This document shows positions 46,318 through 57,609 of a DNA stretch of 64,000 nt, one piece after another; the stretch's first letter is position 1, and the number at the start of each line of letters is the position of its first letter. A model generated the notes under the pieces. That model did no database searches. It had not been told where the DNA came from and saw nothing but the letters and a program-made list of their open reading frames with translations. The translations under genes and the position numbers were made by a program. This DNA is from Leptodontidium sp. MPI-SDFR-AT-0119 (lineage: Eukaryota; Ascomycota; Leotiomycetes; Helotiales; Leptodontidiaceae), in contig JAHLEZ010000029.1 in the NCBI GenBank assembly GCA_020726505.1, positions 1-64,000 of the forward strand. The letters are read 5' to 3'.

Positions 46318-48028
46318 ATGAGCTTCGGCTTCAGTGTCGGCGATTTCCTTGCAGTAGGAAAGCTCTCTATCCGCCTCTGGCGCTCATTCAAAGATGCACC
46401 TCAGGAGTTCGCGGAGGTCTCTCGAGAGCTCAGCTCCGTCAACATCGTGATTGCCGATCTTTCTGATCAAGCTGGCTCGTTGACATCACTTCTTAATCGT
46501 CGTGGGGCCAGTCGAAAAGATGAATTAATGACTTTGTGCGATAATCTAATGGGTGTTCTCGAAGAGCTCCAAGAGGTATATCAGACGTATCGAAACATGG
46601 GTCGAAATGCATGGATGAGAGTCCGCCTTGGAGAGCGAGATCTGGCCGCTTTGAGGTCGAAACTGAGCTTACATTTGGGCTTGATCGAGACCTTTGTTGC
46701 TTCGTTGACTATGGCCAGCGTGGGAAGGATGGAGCCAATGATGGCAGAGGTTCTGAGGATTCTGAGGAACATGGCGAGAGGCCACGGCGCGGGAGCGAAT
46801 TCGCTCTTGAGCGCACAGGCATCTAGTGAAATGGATGATGGCTGGGGAGTTTTGGGGAGGGAGTTGCAGTCCGAAGGTATCCCTATGGGGTTCGTTCAGA
46901 GCCACATGGATGACATTATGACATTGGTTAAGTGGCCAAAAGGGTTCACCGTCCAAGATGTGTGTTGCAGTATGGTAAGTTTTTGATCATTTAGTGGAGG
47001 AAGTGATTGATGAGGAAGTGCTCAACTCGGCTGATGACATACGGCCCGGTGACTCCGCATCGCAAGTTGCAGGAGAGTCTTCCGTTTCTCCTGCAACCAG
47101 CGGACACAGACCACAGAACTCTGGAAGTGGCCCGACTGACTACCACTGCCAGCCACCATTGTCAACAATGTTTCCACTTGAGACTGTGAACCATATGCTG
47201 GAGCTTGCATCTGAGGAGGAAATTCATGCCGCGACCATCAGAATGCAGAACCATGGATACAACTTGGGAAAGATGGCGAGACCCTTTGCGCCACCACCAC
47301 CATACCATCGCAAGTCTTGGATACAGAAGCTCGTGGAAAGCAGTCGCGACAAAGCTCAAGAGGAGGAGCGTATTCGAGACTTTCGGCAACGAAACACCGA
47401 GCGCCAAAAGCATGGCGAGGAAGCTTTGTGTGATGCTGCTCACCGTTGCGACACTCATGCTGTCCTGCTGATCCTACAGAAAGGTGTGAAAATCAACGCT
47501 CCAACCCAAAGCAACATTGGGACTCCGATATACCGTGCAATAGTAGGTCCCAAGAACGATGTAGAGACCAGATTGATGGTCAAAATGCTGGTCCAGTTCA
47601 AGGGAGACGTCCACATTGGTGTTAGTTGTCCCTCCAAGAAAGGTCGAGCGTCAAGGACATCAAGGACATCAAGCTCAACAAATCTCTTTGCAGCTGCTTT
47701 GTCTGGCAAAGAAACGGTGACGAGATTTCTGATCGAACACGGGGCTCTTCTGAACGACAGGGTCGTCAACAGCGATGGCTATCGTATCACGCCATTGCAT
47801 GCGGCGGCCTCAAAGCTCCATGCTCCCATTGTGAAGCTACTGCTGGAGTCAGGAGCTGATGTAAATCCCGGTAGACATTACACCCCGCTGAACAGCTGCT
47901 ATAATGCTAACGGAAAGGGTTCCGAGACAGAGGAACTTCTAATAGCTGCTGGTGGGGTGGCTCGCCAAGATGAATCCCAACCTTCTGCGGATTCTGTTAG
48001 TAGTGACGGATACGTCTATCCAGCCTGA
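46318..48028 (+). CDS. Ankyrin-repeat protein with fungal STAND-type N-terminal domain
   Basis: Exon 1 starts at 46318 with MSFGFSVGDFLAVGKLSIRL, a hallmark start of fungal STAND/ankyrin N-terminal domains, followed by helical WRSFKDAPQEFAEVSRELS. I prefer this ATG over in-frame ones up to 46108. The second part (from about 47000 to 48028) has ankyrin repeats: EALCDAAHRCDTHAVLLIL, GTPIYRAIVGP, NLFAAALSGKETVTRFLIEH, ITPLHAAASKLHAPIVKLLL. An intron is needed near 46970-47080: the strong GTAAGT at 46975 is the likely donor but the acceptor is ambiguous, because the nearest TAG (46992) would leave a 20-bp intron. Total length is about 540 residues. Ankyrin arrays bind proteins; with this N-terminus a role in nonself recognition or signalling is possible. 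The protein lacks a visible NACHT or NB-ARC ATPase. Confidence 0.7.
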
Positions 48029-48273
48029 ATCATGTACGCAAGGTTTTTCGCACATTTGTTTACTTTATCTTGAGATCCAAGTTTGACGAAACTGTTCTAT
48101 TGCTCCAGCGCAAACGGATTGAGTTCTTCAAGGCGATGTGATAGGTAGCACGAATAATACTCCGCTACCATCTGGTTCCCTGTTTGTCTGCTTTGTCACA
48201 AACCCCCAACCATTAGAGTCGATGAGCGGTATATCTTCATTGCATGAACTCTTAAAGCGCACTAGAGCAAAAA

Positions 48274-50040
48274 TCATACAATATCCTCTTCCAGCATAGC
48301 CAAGACTTCCTTCAAAGTCGGTGTTCCGCATGTTATCCCACCTTCATCGAAAGCAGTCCCTCTTCCATTCTCTCTAGCCATCCAAAGATCATCTAGTCGG
48401 CCAATCTCCTCTTTCCAATACTCCCGAGCCGCTTCCACCACGTCATCATCACTTATATCATCGTCCTCCTCTCGTCCCTTTGGAACAACAAGTGAACCTC
48501 TCCTCACTAAACCTAGATGTCTCCTTGGCCCATCCAACACCTTGGAGCCTTGCATACACATCCTAATCAGATTCCTAATATTCTCCGGACTGCGTCTCAT
48601 TTCGGGAAATTCGTACGGTATGAAATGATAGAACGCGCTTTCCACCCAAAGGTCACGATGCGGATATGGAATCCCCTCAAAGAGACACCAAAGAAACAGG
48701 CCGAGGTTGAATACCTGAGCGGATTCTCTTTCGCGGGGAGATAGTGAGAGCCAGGAGAGATTGTATCCGTGGGCTGGATTCGCGTACCTCGCACCTTTCT
48801 TGAGATGGGGGGCGTCTTCAGCCGTGATGTACTTCGCTATGTGGGCTTGAAGGAGAGTGTCGTATCGAGTGCGGGTGTCTGGTGTGACTTTTGAAGATAG
48901 CGAGATGTCTTTCAGGTACTGAATATAGAGGATGGAAGCGTGCGACCAGGGAGCACCATTTCCGCGTTGCTCGAAATCAATGACGATGGGTTTGAGCTCT
49001 CCGCTGGCTGAAGATGATGGTACTAAGAGAATGTTGTCGGGTTTGAGATCAGAGTAGTATGATCCTGCCTTTTCGTTGATGTGGATTAGGCCCGAGACGA
49101 TTTGTCGAGCCCATGATTGCTGGTCGTTAAGCTCCAATGTCCCAATGAGAGTACGCGAGATGAGGATATCTCGTAGAGTACCATGCGAATAATATTCAAG
49201 GATGAAGCTACAGACGCCCTGTTTACCCCCAAAAGCGGCCTTCTTGGTGACGATGTAAAGTGGCGGCGGGATGATGTTGACATGGGGTGGCATGGTGAGC
49301 AACGCCTTGAGTTCATGATAAAGGTGTTTTGGATCGGTGGTTTGGGTCTTCATGGCAAAGATTTGCGTACTGTGGAGGTGAGGTATTTGTACGAGACTGA
49401 TGCTCTCGTGGATCTGACGGACTGGACGAACCTGTGGGAGTTGGATGGTTGGTGGCCAGGCTCCTTCAGGAAGACTCCATAGAGTTTGTAGACTCCTGAC
49501 GGACAAGAATTGTCGCTCAAGGTCGAATCCTGGGGTAACACTAATTCGAGCATCTTGGGTGGCAAGCGTGATCTCTTCAATTACTATTTTGGATCCAAAT
49601 GGCAGCCCAGTGTAGTATTCTTCGAAGTCTGGCTCCTTATCAGACCAGCTCTGCAAAGCTCGGAGAAGATAACGAGAGATGGCCAGTTCGGAAAAGTTGG
49701 AATCAATCGCATCGGCCGCCTTTGACCATTGCAGGTCATATCTGAGAGATCTAGAAACCTCGTTTTGATCGGGAAGAAACACATCAACTCTAAGGGGTAG
49801 ATTATTGTGCCCGAGAAAGATTGGAGAAGCAAACACTTGGCATCCAGCAAGTCCGTAGCCGTCAATACGCCATTTCTGTTTTCTGGGGAGATCGAGGCTG
49901 TCTATTCGATTCTTGGGATTGAGTCTGGAACTGTTCCATGTAGCTGGCCTCGTGGGCTTGCTGGCTGACTGAGATGGCGTTGGCAGGAAAGCTGCAAAGG
50001 CTCCACCAAGCTCGTTCAGGAGGCTCAAGCTTAGTTCCAT
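48274..50040 (-). CDS. Divergent fungal protein kinase-like protein
   Basis: 588 residues from the ATG at 50040 (MELSLSLLNELGGAFAAF). The frame is open further upstream to about 50265 without another ATG, so a 5' exon is possible. Residues from about 225 on form a protein-kinase fold: IFAMKTQ (VAIK lysine, about 228), HELKALL (helix C glutamate), the catalytic loop as YYSDLKPDNILL (about 330) in place of HRDLKPDN, and VIDFEQRGNG (about 354) where DFG is DFE. The lysine, the catalytic aspartate, the asparagine and the metal-binding aspartate remain, so activity is possible. The N-terminal 220 residues are unrecognised. Targets unknown. Similar fungus-specific kinases with this DFEQRG motif occur as expanded families; that statement is from general knowledge, not a search. 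Confidence 0.8.
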   Translation of the reverse strand: MELSLSLLNELGGAFAAFLPTPSQSASKPTRPATWNSSRLNPKNRIDSLDLPRKQKWRIDGYGLAGCQVFASPIFLGHNNLPLRVDVFLPDQNEVSRSLRYDLQWSKAADAIDSNFSELAISRYLLRALQSWSDKEPDFEEYYTGLPFGSKIVIEEITLATQDARISVTPGFDLERQFLSVRSLQTLWSLPEGAWPPTIQLPQVRPVRQIHESISLVQIPHLHSTQIFAMKTQTTDPKHLYHELKALLTMPPHVNIIPPPLYIVTKKAAFGGKQGVCSFILEYYSHGTLRDILISRTLIGTLELNDQQSWARQIVSGLIHINEKAGSYYSDLKPDNILLVPSSSASGELKPIVIDFEQRGNGAPWSHASILYIQYLKDISLSSKVTPDTRTRYDTLLQAHIAKYITAEDAPHLKKGARYANPAHGYNLSWLSLSPRERESAQVFNLGLFLWCLFEGIPYPHRDLWVESAFYHFIPYEFPEMRRSPENIRNLIRMCMQGSKVLDGPRRHLGLVRRGSLVVPKGREEDDDISDDDVVEAAREYWKEEIGRLDDLWMARENGRGTAFDEGGITCGTPTLKEVLAMLEEDIV

Positions 50041-50534
50041 AACACCTAGCTGGATCGATTTCCTGAATAAGTTAACTTGTAAACTTGAAAGCGGAGGTTT
50101 TGCGTAAAGATGACTGGGTCTCGATGATGTGGATGACGACGTGGGTAAATGTGAGAACTGCGGACCATGCAAGAAGACTATCTCAGCCGCTGCACCATTG
50201 GAACTACCTGCAAGCACCTTACAAATACTACGTCTTGAGATCTGTTTTAGTTACAGGGGGGGTTAAGCACAAGATTTAATGCGCGCTGTAGCCTTGTCTT
50301 GCAAGCCAATGATCAGCGGAGGAAGCAACACTATATTGATCATTCGGTAAGAAACCTGTTATTGGTGCAAGAACAAATATGGCATATCTCGAAGAACAAT
50401 GATGCTTTCAACTTGTACAAAAGTCCTCGTTTCTTGAAAGAGGAGTTGTAGACAATCCAGAACTGTCCGCCTTTAAATACATCATCTGACCCACTCAATA
50501 TTCCTCCGAACAAGGTAATTCTGCTCTGGTATAT
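50041..50534. other. Region between kinase start and dioxygenase stop
   Basis: 494 bp. The first part (50041-50265) is open in the kinase frame and might be a 5' exon or leader. The rest is the dioxygenase 3' flank. Nothing else seen. Confidence 0.4.
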
Positions 50535-52017
50535 TCAATGCGACAAACAATATGGAAGCGGTGGCTTCTTTCCCGGCATCGGGTCAATCTCCCAACTCTC
50601 CTCCAACTCGTCGTCGCCATCAAAGATCATCGATCGGACTTTCTCTAGGTCGTAAGGGAGGTTCCACTTCCTGTCACCTGAAAGCCACATGCGAACCAGG
50701 TGTCTCTTGTTGACAGCATCGTCTTTAAATTCCTCCCGAGCATGCAGTATTGCAAAGTTGTTCACAAACTGCAGGTCTCCTGGTTGCATGTTGATCTTGA
50801 GATAGTGTTTACTGGCCGTCTCAAACACCGCCTCCAGAGCATCTAGCTGGTCGTCCGTGAGAAGACGCTCGTTCTTGTCCAACAGTAACCGTGCGTGTGC
50901 TTTGATTAATGCTGCCGAAAAGTTGAGGATAATCCTGCCGTTGTGGAAGAAGAGGGACGCTCGCCGCTCATCCTTCAACTCTGGGTCATTTCTGCGAGTC
51001 CCAGAACCATGTTAATCACCACGATACGCCAACAATATTCAACCAGCTTCACTTACACATCTGCAGGCCAGTCGGGTGTTGCTAGCGTGCGAATCACGTC
51101 AGGCCGAGTTCGTATAAGCTCATTGTACACCATCTCAGACGAAGCAAGCATGCTGTCGCCTCCCCTGGCAGCGCATCCTCGGGTTTGCATTGCCATGATA
51201 TCCGTGGGTCCGTCGCTATGAAACCCCTGTTGAACTGTCAACAAAGCTGCATGGAGTATGAGCCAAGGCATGAGAACTCACTAAGGAGGAAGTGGAACTG
51301 CGATTCGGGTACGGGGATTTGATACCCGTGTCACGCAGGTGAACTGCGGTACGTAGATTAGGATGACCAGAACTCAACATCACGGTGGGGTGCAACTCAC
51401 CAAGGATGTTGCCATGTCTATCCTGCTTGCCTCTTTTCTCGGCAATGTAGGATGAAATTCCTAAGAATATCAGGACCTGATCAGGGCTTCTGTATTCAGT
51501 TGGATCTATCCCTCGAAGGACAAATATTCCCCGCCCGCTGAATAAATTCCGCTTTGCGATTTCGAGGGTTGTAGATAGGGTGGGTAGAGGGAAATTGTTT
51601 CGATCAATCTCGTGTCCATCCAGCTCAAGATCTTGGAGTTTATTGTTAGTTCTGGCCGTGCATAATTCGAGAAGAAAAAGAAGTAGTGTCTATGCGATAC
51701 CTTTGAAGTGATCCAGTGCTGCTCTTATCTCGACTTTCTCGACCTCTGTCAAGACATGAAGGTATTCCTTGGCCTCAAGGTCCCGACCATTCCAGCAGGT
51801 GGGAGAAGTAATAAAGATAGGCCAATCTCGAGGAATTGCAATGCGAGGGTGGTTTTGAAAGCCTAACCCATAATTTAGGTCGCTTGGTGACCTGCAGATG
51901 TGATCTTGAACCGGCTATGTTGTGTATCGTTCAGCGAAACAGGCAGACAAGAAAAGAAATGTTTCATATAAAACCTACATCTGGAAAGGGTATCGTGTTT
52001 CTTGCGACAGCTGCCAT
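50535..52017 (-). CDS. TauD/TfdA-family Fe(II)/2-oxoglutarate-dependent dioxygenase
   Basis: Six exons: 52017-51979, 51914-51701, 51631-51401, 51343-51282, 51226-51057 and 50991-50535; 390 residues. All junctions keep frame. The iron-binding facial triad is visible: His185 and Asp187 in GFHSDGPTDI and the distal His322 in FAILHAREEF. An arginine (Arg339, in RHLVRMW) fits the 2-oxoglutarate carboxylate. After HSD the sequence TRGCAARGGDSMLASS matches the lid segment of fungal TauD-like enzymes (usually GG.S..AS). The enzyme would oxidise a small organic substrate such as a sulphonate, amino acid derivative or secondary metabolite while decarboxylating 2-oxoglutarate; the substrate cannot be told. 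No secretion or membrane signal. Divergent from a Zn2Cys6 regulator. Confidence 0.88.
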
Positions 52018-53223
52018 TATTACTTTTTGTGTAAGGCTCAGAACCTACGACGAAGAATTCGGGCGTTGAATGTTGCCAAGTAAATCCAAATCTCGCAGCT
52101 TGTCAATCCCACTACAGGAAATCTACGAACACCCGCCTAGCAGATCATATGCTGCTCAACTTAAGCAGTGTCCTGGGAACAGAGCCGCAAAAGACTGAAG
52201 TGGTCCACGTGAACTTTTGAAGATAATGCGTCGACGGATGATTGGGTCGATGGCTGACCCCATCCCAAACCACTGTCACACAACTTCAGGTCTGTCAAAT
52301 GGCATTCGGGACAGACATGCAGGAAAAGGCATCGTGGGGTGACTGGCATCCTCTTGAAAAGGCTAAGGTGGTGCCATGGATAAAGTCCTTCTGATGCAAG
52401 GACACATCCGCCAGTCCGCCGTTGAGCCCAGCATCAAGGTAAAGCCAGCTCTGAAGTTCCTAGGGGTTCTTGGCGAGTTTCTGGCTTTAGCAATTTCTTA
52501 GGAAACTCTGGAAGCTCTGGAGTACTTATTGTTTTGCTCAAGAGAGCCAACAGTGAAGTAGCGAGTCGGGATGTTATCGTAAAGGCAGCTAACATGGGCC
52601 TGTCAACTTGGGTGAGACTTTGTCAAACCTTCATGTCGTGGTGCAGGCCGGTGTGGCACACCGGTGAGGGAACCGGTGAGAGAGGAAATTGCTTCAGAGG
52701 CCTATCGCATGAGTGTCCGCCCCATCCTCATCCTGGAAGGAGGGAGGCGTCAGCCAGTAAGACAATGGGCTCCATACATTGGCCAGCCTGCCACTTCACC
52801 GGCAGAAACGGGACGAGCGCATGGCAGAGCCCTCGGCAGACTCCTCGCTAGCCTTGTTAAAGAGTTGCAAATAATATAATGTGGCAAGGAGGCCGATACG
52901 CGATGGGCTGCATCGCACCGACCACCAACCTCTCAGTTTTAACCTCGGACGCGGACAGGCTCGCTTAGATACCCCTTTTGGGACTTGAACCACGACAGCT
53001 GTGCAAGATCTGTATTCTGGCCCCTTTAAGTCGTTGTAACTAGCTGTGTAACGTTCACGATACTTTCCTTATTACCTCTCACTGCTCTTCAAGAGTCCTT
53101 CTCCATGGTAGACATTACTCCTTCCCTTTAGCCCGTCTTTCTTCTCACCGCTAGTCGACATCTAATATTCCCCAGATTAAAACAAGTCGCAAAAGATCCC
53201 ATTGTGGCGAGCCATTGAAAGAA
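52018..53223. promoter_or_regulatory. 1.2-kb divergent region between dioxygenase and Zn2Cys6 genes
   Basis: Holds both promoters. Some short frames occur (for example 52534-52851) but without domain character. Possible CGG-type Zn2Cys6 sites cannot be assigned from one sequence. Confidence 0.45.
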
Positions 53224-56010
53224 ATGGGGCGAAGCAAACGAATAAAGAGCATTTCGCAGCCTTCAATTCCGTCGAATCCTACCTTGACGCAGGAGCAACT
53301 CCAGATCCTTCGTCATGCTGCCTCTATTCCAAACATTCCCGTCTCAGACCTGCTGAGCATCTTGAAAAGCTTTGGAGCCTCAGCCCCCTCATCTGGTTTA
53401 TCTTCACGACCTTCTCCAACAGAGGGTTCCCAACATATACTAGGGCAGATAATGGACGTGAACTCCTGTGGACTTTCCTCTGTCTCAATGAATCCACCCT
53501 TATCAGATCCACACAATCCCCTCCAGGACTTCAACACAATTCCAGGGCAAGTGAATGGCAGGAATTTTGACTTCACCTGGCTTGAAAACGCTGAAATAGA
53601 AGATATTTCATCTTTCTGGACCGAGAATATTCTTCCACAGATATCTCAATTGCCAAATGAGAATTTTACCGACCATCAAACCCCACTATTACCCTCGAAC
53701 TATTTATCGTCTCCGAATAGTAGTCAAGAAAACGCTTTCACTGCTTTGCACTCACACACCGGCTACTTGCCCGAAAGCTCTCTTGTTCCGCACACCCATC
53801 ATTCACGACCCGACAACGATTCTCAGCCTCAAATGTACTCGTCCGCTGAGATGTGCGCGAATGACTTCTATTTTGCCGCATCTCAAACCCAGGTTGGTGT
53901 TGTGTGTCGTTCTTGCCTTTTTTACTTTTTGACTCCCGTTCTCGCCTTTTGTTTCTGTCTCTCGCTCTTACCTCCTGCTCGTACCTCCTCTAAGCCCCCA
54001 ACTATCCATACATATGAAGCACATTCTAACACCCCCTTCAGCCACAAGAGAGCTCTCAAAACATGATCGACCAACGAGACATGCCTTCATCGTTTGCCTC
54101 GCAACATTCTGATCATTTTGATCAAAACTTATGGGAATTCATTCCAGCACAGAACGTAAGTTACCCAGCCACTTGACAGACATTGGAGACTCCATTCAAG
54201 GAGACAGCACGAAGAACAGTGATCTTACCTGCACTAGACTATCCTATTTCATGAGGTTACTCCATAGAAGTTCACTTATCTTCTTCTACATCACAAGTTC
54301 TGCCACTGGTGGTATGAATAGCTAACCCATTATAGGAGGCTCACCTTCACGGACTTGAGCAGAATGAAAACCCCCAACAGCTCACTTCCACCACGGTGAG
54401 GCGTTCAACTTCAAACTCGAGCACGGGTTCAGCCTCAAGCAGTAGGAAGATCCGAGGTCCTTTCAAGACCGCTAAGGCAAGAACAGAGACGGGCATGGTA
54501 AGAAAGATCGGATCCTGTATTCGCTGCAAGTTTCAACGTATTAGGGTACAGTCTTCCTGTTTGAGCTCTCACAACGACTCTACTTCTAACTAATCTTCCA
54601 GTGTGTGATTAACGAGGACGACCGAGAGGGAATCTGCCAAAAGTGCCTGGTACTTTCCGAGCCTTTCTCTCGCGTGCCTTGTATCCGGGACAAAATCACA
54701 GATGCGACCGTGTTCCTTGAAATGGCTGCTCCAGATCCACGCAAGACCAATAGATGGAAGACAATGAAACCAATTAACATCACAACCTGGAAGTCCACTG
54801 ATCGCAGAACCGTCGAGTGGACCCAAGGAGTTGGCACAAAAGCATGTAAATTGAAAGTTCGGGAGTTTCAGCCTGTTGACGGAGACGCCCTTGATAGAAC
54901 GTGGACCGTCGCAGGGTCTATGAAGCGGAAACCATGCCCCACTTTTGCAATCGAGGATATGGCGGCGGCTGCGGTAAACGTCATCCCATGGTTCGACTCG
55001 AGCGTCGTAGCATATGTCAAGAAAGGCTTGAACCACGATGATCGGCTGATTCATAGCCACTACGCATTTGCTTACAAGATATCGCAAGATGTTGCAGTGA
55101 GTAGCTTCCCAATGCCGTAACCAGAGGCTTTCAGTAAATTTACTAATGTGCATAGGGTGACGACGGAAGGCAGAACGAGAGAAAGCTTCTCCGGAACGTT
55201 TTGAGACTTTGGGCTGCAGCTCGAACCAATACTGAGACTGACCTCCTCTGCGGTAGCGAACTCCTAGGAATGAAGCCTGACTCCGACGATCCTTTCAGCC
55301 CCTATTTTGAAAGAATCCCCACTCCACCAGTGATGGCTGTACAGCTCCAGATCATTCTCTGGTGCTCGATTCTGGTACCCCTGAAGCGACAAGTCTTGAG
55401 CCAGCTGCAAGCGCTCATCTTGGCCAACAAGACCCAGAGCTGGCTGACGATATACCTCTGCTTGTTCATGTTTCTGCATAGCTGCGCTTTGATCACTAAA
55501 GGCGATTATAATTACGCGAGAAAGCATGCTATGAAGGTGCGCAATCTTGCGTTGCTTGTGAGGTGATTCGTCTGTGCTTGTCATGCTAATTCCTCTACAC
55601 AGAGAATGTATGCCGAGCCCGGTGTTCTGGAGGGTCTTCATCATGGTGCCACCACAATGCTAGCCTATTTCCACTATAGAAACAAAGGCGACTTGCCCTT
55701 CAAATTCAACAGTGAGAAATCCGACTGGGTTGATCTTGGAGGATTGGACGAGGAAGCAACACGCTTTACCGAGTATGCCTTCGAGGAGATCAGACGCAGA
55801 AGTATGTATCACTCTCAAGTATACCCCAATACTGGCCTTTACGATGAAAAGTAAAGGCAAAAAGCTAACGTGATGTGATGTACAGAATCTGAGATTGATG
55901 GTGTCAGGGAGAAGAAGATCTACCATGACGACTTGTTCTTCGTGTCCCAGATGTTCGACACGGACTGGAAGCCGGTGGCCACTGAGCCATTTGTTGCTTT
56001 CGAGGAGTAA
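53224..56010 (+). CDS. Zn(II)2Cys6 transcription-factor-like protein with central zinc cluster
   Basis: Seven exons: 53224-53892, 54042-54155, 54336-54545, 54602-55096, 55156-55536, 55603-55801 and 55886-56010; 730 residues. All introns have GT-AG ends and frames join. A long disordered Ser/Gln/Pro N-terminus precedes the cluster at residues 322-358: CIRC, KFQRIR, C332, then C343, C346 and C358. Spacing C-X2-C-X6-C-X10-C-X2-C-X11-C suits a binuclear zinc cluster. The exon 3/4 junction falls just before the third cysteine. Basic residues (KIRGPFKTAKAR) precede it. The C-terminal half is helical and may be a regulatory domain. The cluster lies mid-protein rather than at the N-terminus, unlike most of the class. 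Likely a nuclear transcription factor; targets unknown, the divergent dioxygenase is a candidate by position. Confidence 0.85.
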
Positions 56011-56156
56011 GGGGCGTTCGCATCAAGGCTATGCTTATTGACTATGTACATTATAGCTCGCTAGGGAGGTTGCGTTGATCATGCGAGAACAAAAATCGAA
56101 GATTTTGAGAAAATTCCCAAAGCCACAATTGCTGAATCTACAAAGCCACTGCCTTT

Positions 56157-57609
56157 TCAAAGATATGAAGCCTCGACCAAGAATCCGATCGTAAGCTATG
56201 AGCAAATTAGCGCTAGTCTTTAAGATTCATATGTTTCGAGGAATTCTTACCTTGATGTGACGCTGAACAGCGTCCCACATGATCGTGGAATAAGCCTGTT
56301 CACCATTATATCAGTAAGCGCTTCGAAATATCGACAGCAATTAACTCACATCGTTGGCAGTGTGAATGTACGGACTAGATCCGCTCATCGTGTCCTCGTG
56401 GACGAAAGACGAAGCTATCACAAACATATCAGCATCTCACTCCCACTAAATCCCACATCCCAATCAACAAATGTACTCACGGAAACCATTCGAAGTAGCA
56501 CTAGCATGATCCGAGCAACCATACCCACAACTGCTCGTCCCGGACGTAATACCCGTATACTCCCTAACAATCAAGCGCATATACGTATTCAGCGCGGCGT
56601 TCGTGTAATCCGTAAACACGACCGGTCGTCCTCCTGGCGAATATCCAGTCATGTCTTGGTTCAGCATGGCGAGGACTCTCTTTCCGGTCGTTCTGTAGTT
56701 TGAGAAGATGGCTGCGGACCCGAGGAGACCGCCTTCCTCTCCGGCGTAGAAGTGGAATTCGAGCGTGTTCTTGGGTTTGAAGCCTGATGTGGCGAGGACG
56801 CGGAAGGCTTCAAGAATAGTGACAGTACCGCTGCCGTCGTCGTCGGCGCCGGGGGAGCGGCCCGTGGTTGTGCTGCCGACGGAATCGATGTGTGCACCGA
56901 CGATGACTTAGGAATGTTAGTATTGTGATTAATTTATTTGGGAGTAGGTTTGACTGTACCGAGATCGGTGGTTGTGCCGGGGATCTTGACAATGATCGAT
57001 GGCATGTTGAATGAGTGCGTGAACCTAGTGACGGTGATTGCGGAGTTCACTGCTGCAATACTTGAGAGCTGGTTGAACAACCATGTTGACGCTTGGGTAC
57101 CAGTTGCACTTCGATAATACCGGGTGGTGAACCTGATATTGTAAGTTGCGTGTACGATGGACTTTGGTTGGAGTGTTCTTACTCAGTAAATGTTCTCAGC
57201 GCGGTTTGTGGTACTGTCATGTTGATTCTGCTGATGAAGGTGTTCCCCTCGGTGACATGCGTCAATGTCGTTGGGTAAGTGACAGCTTGTCTTTCAACAA
57301 TTGTGCTCTCACTGACTCCCGAGAGGGAGTTGAGGACATACGTATCCTGCGTACCGAAAGTTAGAAAAGGTCGAACATTCAAGATTGAAGAGAGTGTACC
57401 GTTATATCTGTGATGTCGATGAAGTTTATGTTCTTCGCAGTGTACTTCTCAATCTTCTCATCCTCAGTAACCCATACTCCAGGATCGGCCTCAGAAGTCT
57501 TGATCAAGCGCAAACCAGCATTGACCTTAGAGCTATCCGCAGAAGGAAGAGCAGATACCAGAAGCGAGGACGATGCCGCAAGGGCTCCAAGGCACAGTTT
57601 GAAATGCAT
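56157..57609 (-). CDS. lap1: Secreted leucine aminopeptidase (M28E family, LAP1-like)
   Basis: Seven exons: 57609-57400, 57346-57183, 57132-56960, 56906-56481, 56414-56350, 56295-56251 and 56195-56157; 373 residues, the usual Lap1 length. The N-terminus [20 protein letters not shown] is a signal peptide. A propeptide of about 70 residues follows ([18 protein letters not shown]). Di-zinc ligands of the M28 fold are visible: His188 in VGAHIDSV, the aspartate of GADDDGSG, Glu in YAGEEGG, Asp in LNQDMTGY and His in FVHEDTMS. It cleaves N-terminal residues such as leucine from peptides outside the cell, releasing amino acids for uptake. The C-terminus ([11 protein letters not shown]) fits the family. 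Small introns cluster at the 3' end. Convergent with the Zn2Cys6 gene; their stop codons are only 146 bp apart. Confidence 0.93.

Noticed and set aside
50041..50217. N-terminal extension of the kinase (non-ATG start)
   Set aside because: The frame is open but has no ATG; the first ATG is at 50040, so this was not included in the CDS.
52960..53040. tRNA-like T-arm sequence (GGTTCAAGTCCC on the minus strand)
   Set aside because: The flanking bases do not form a T-stem, and no matching acceptor or anticodon arms could be drawn.
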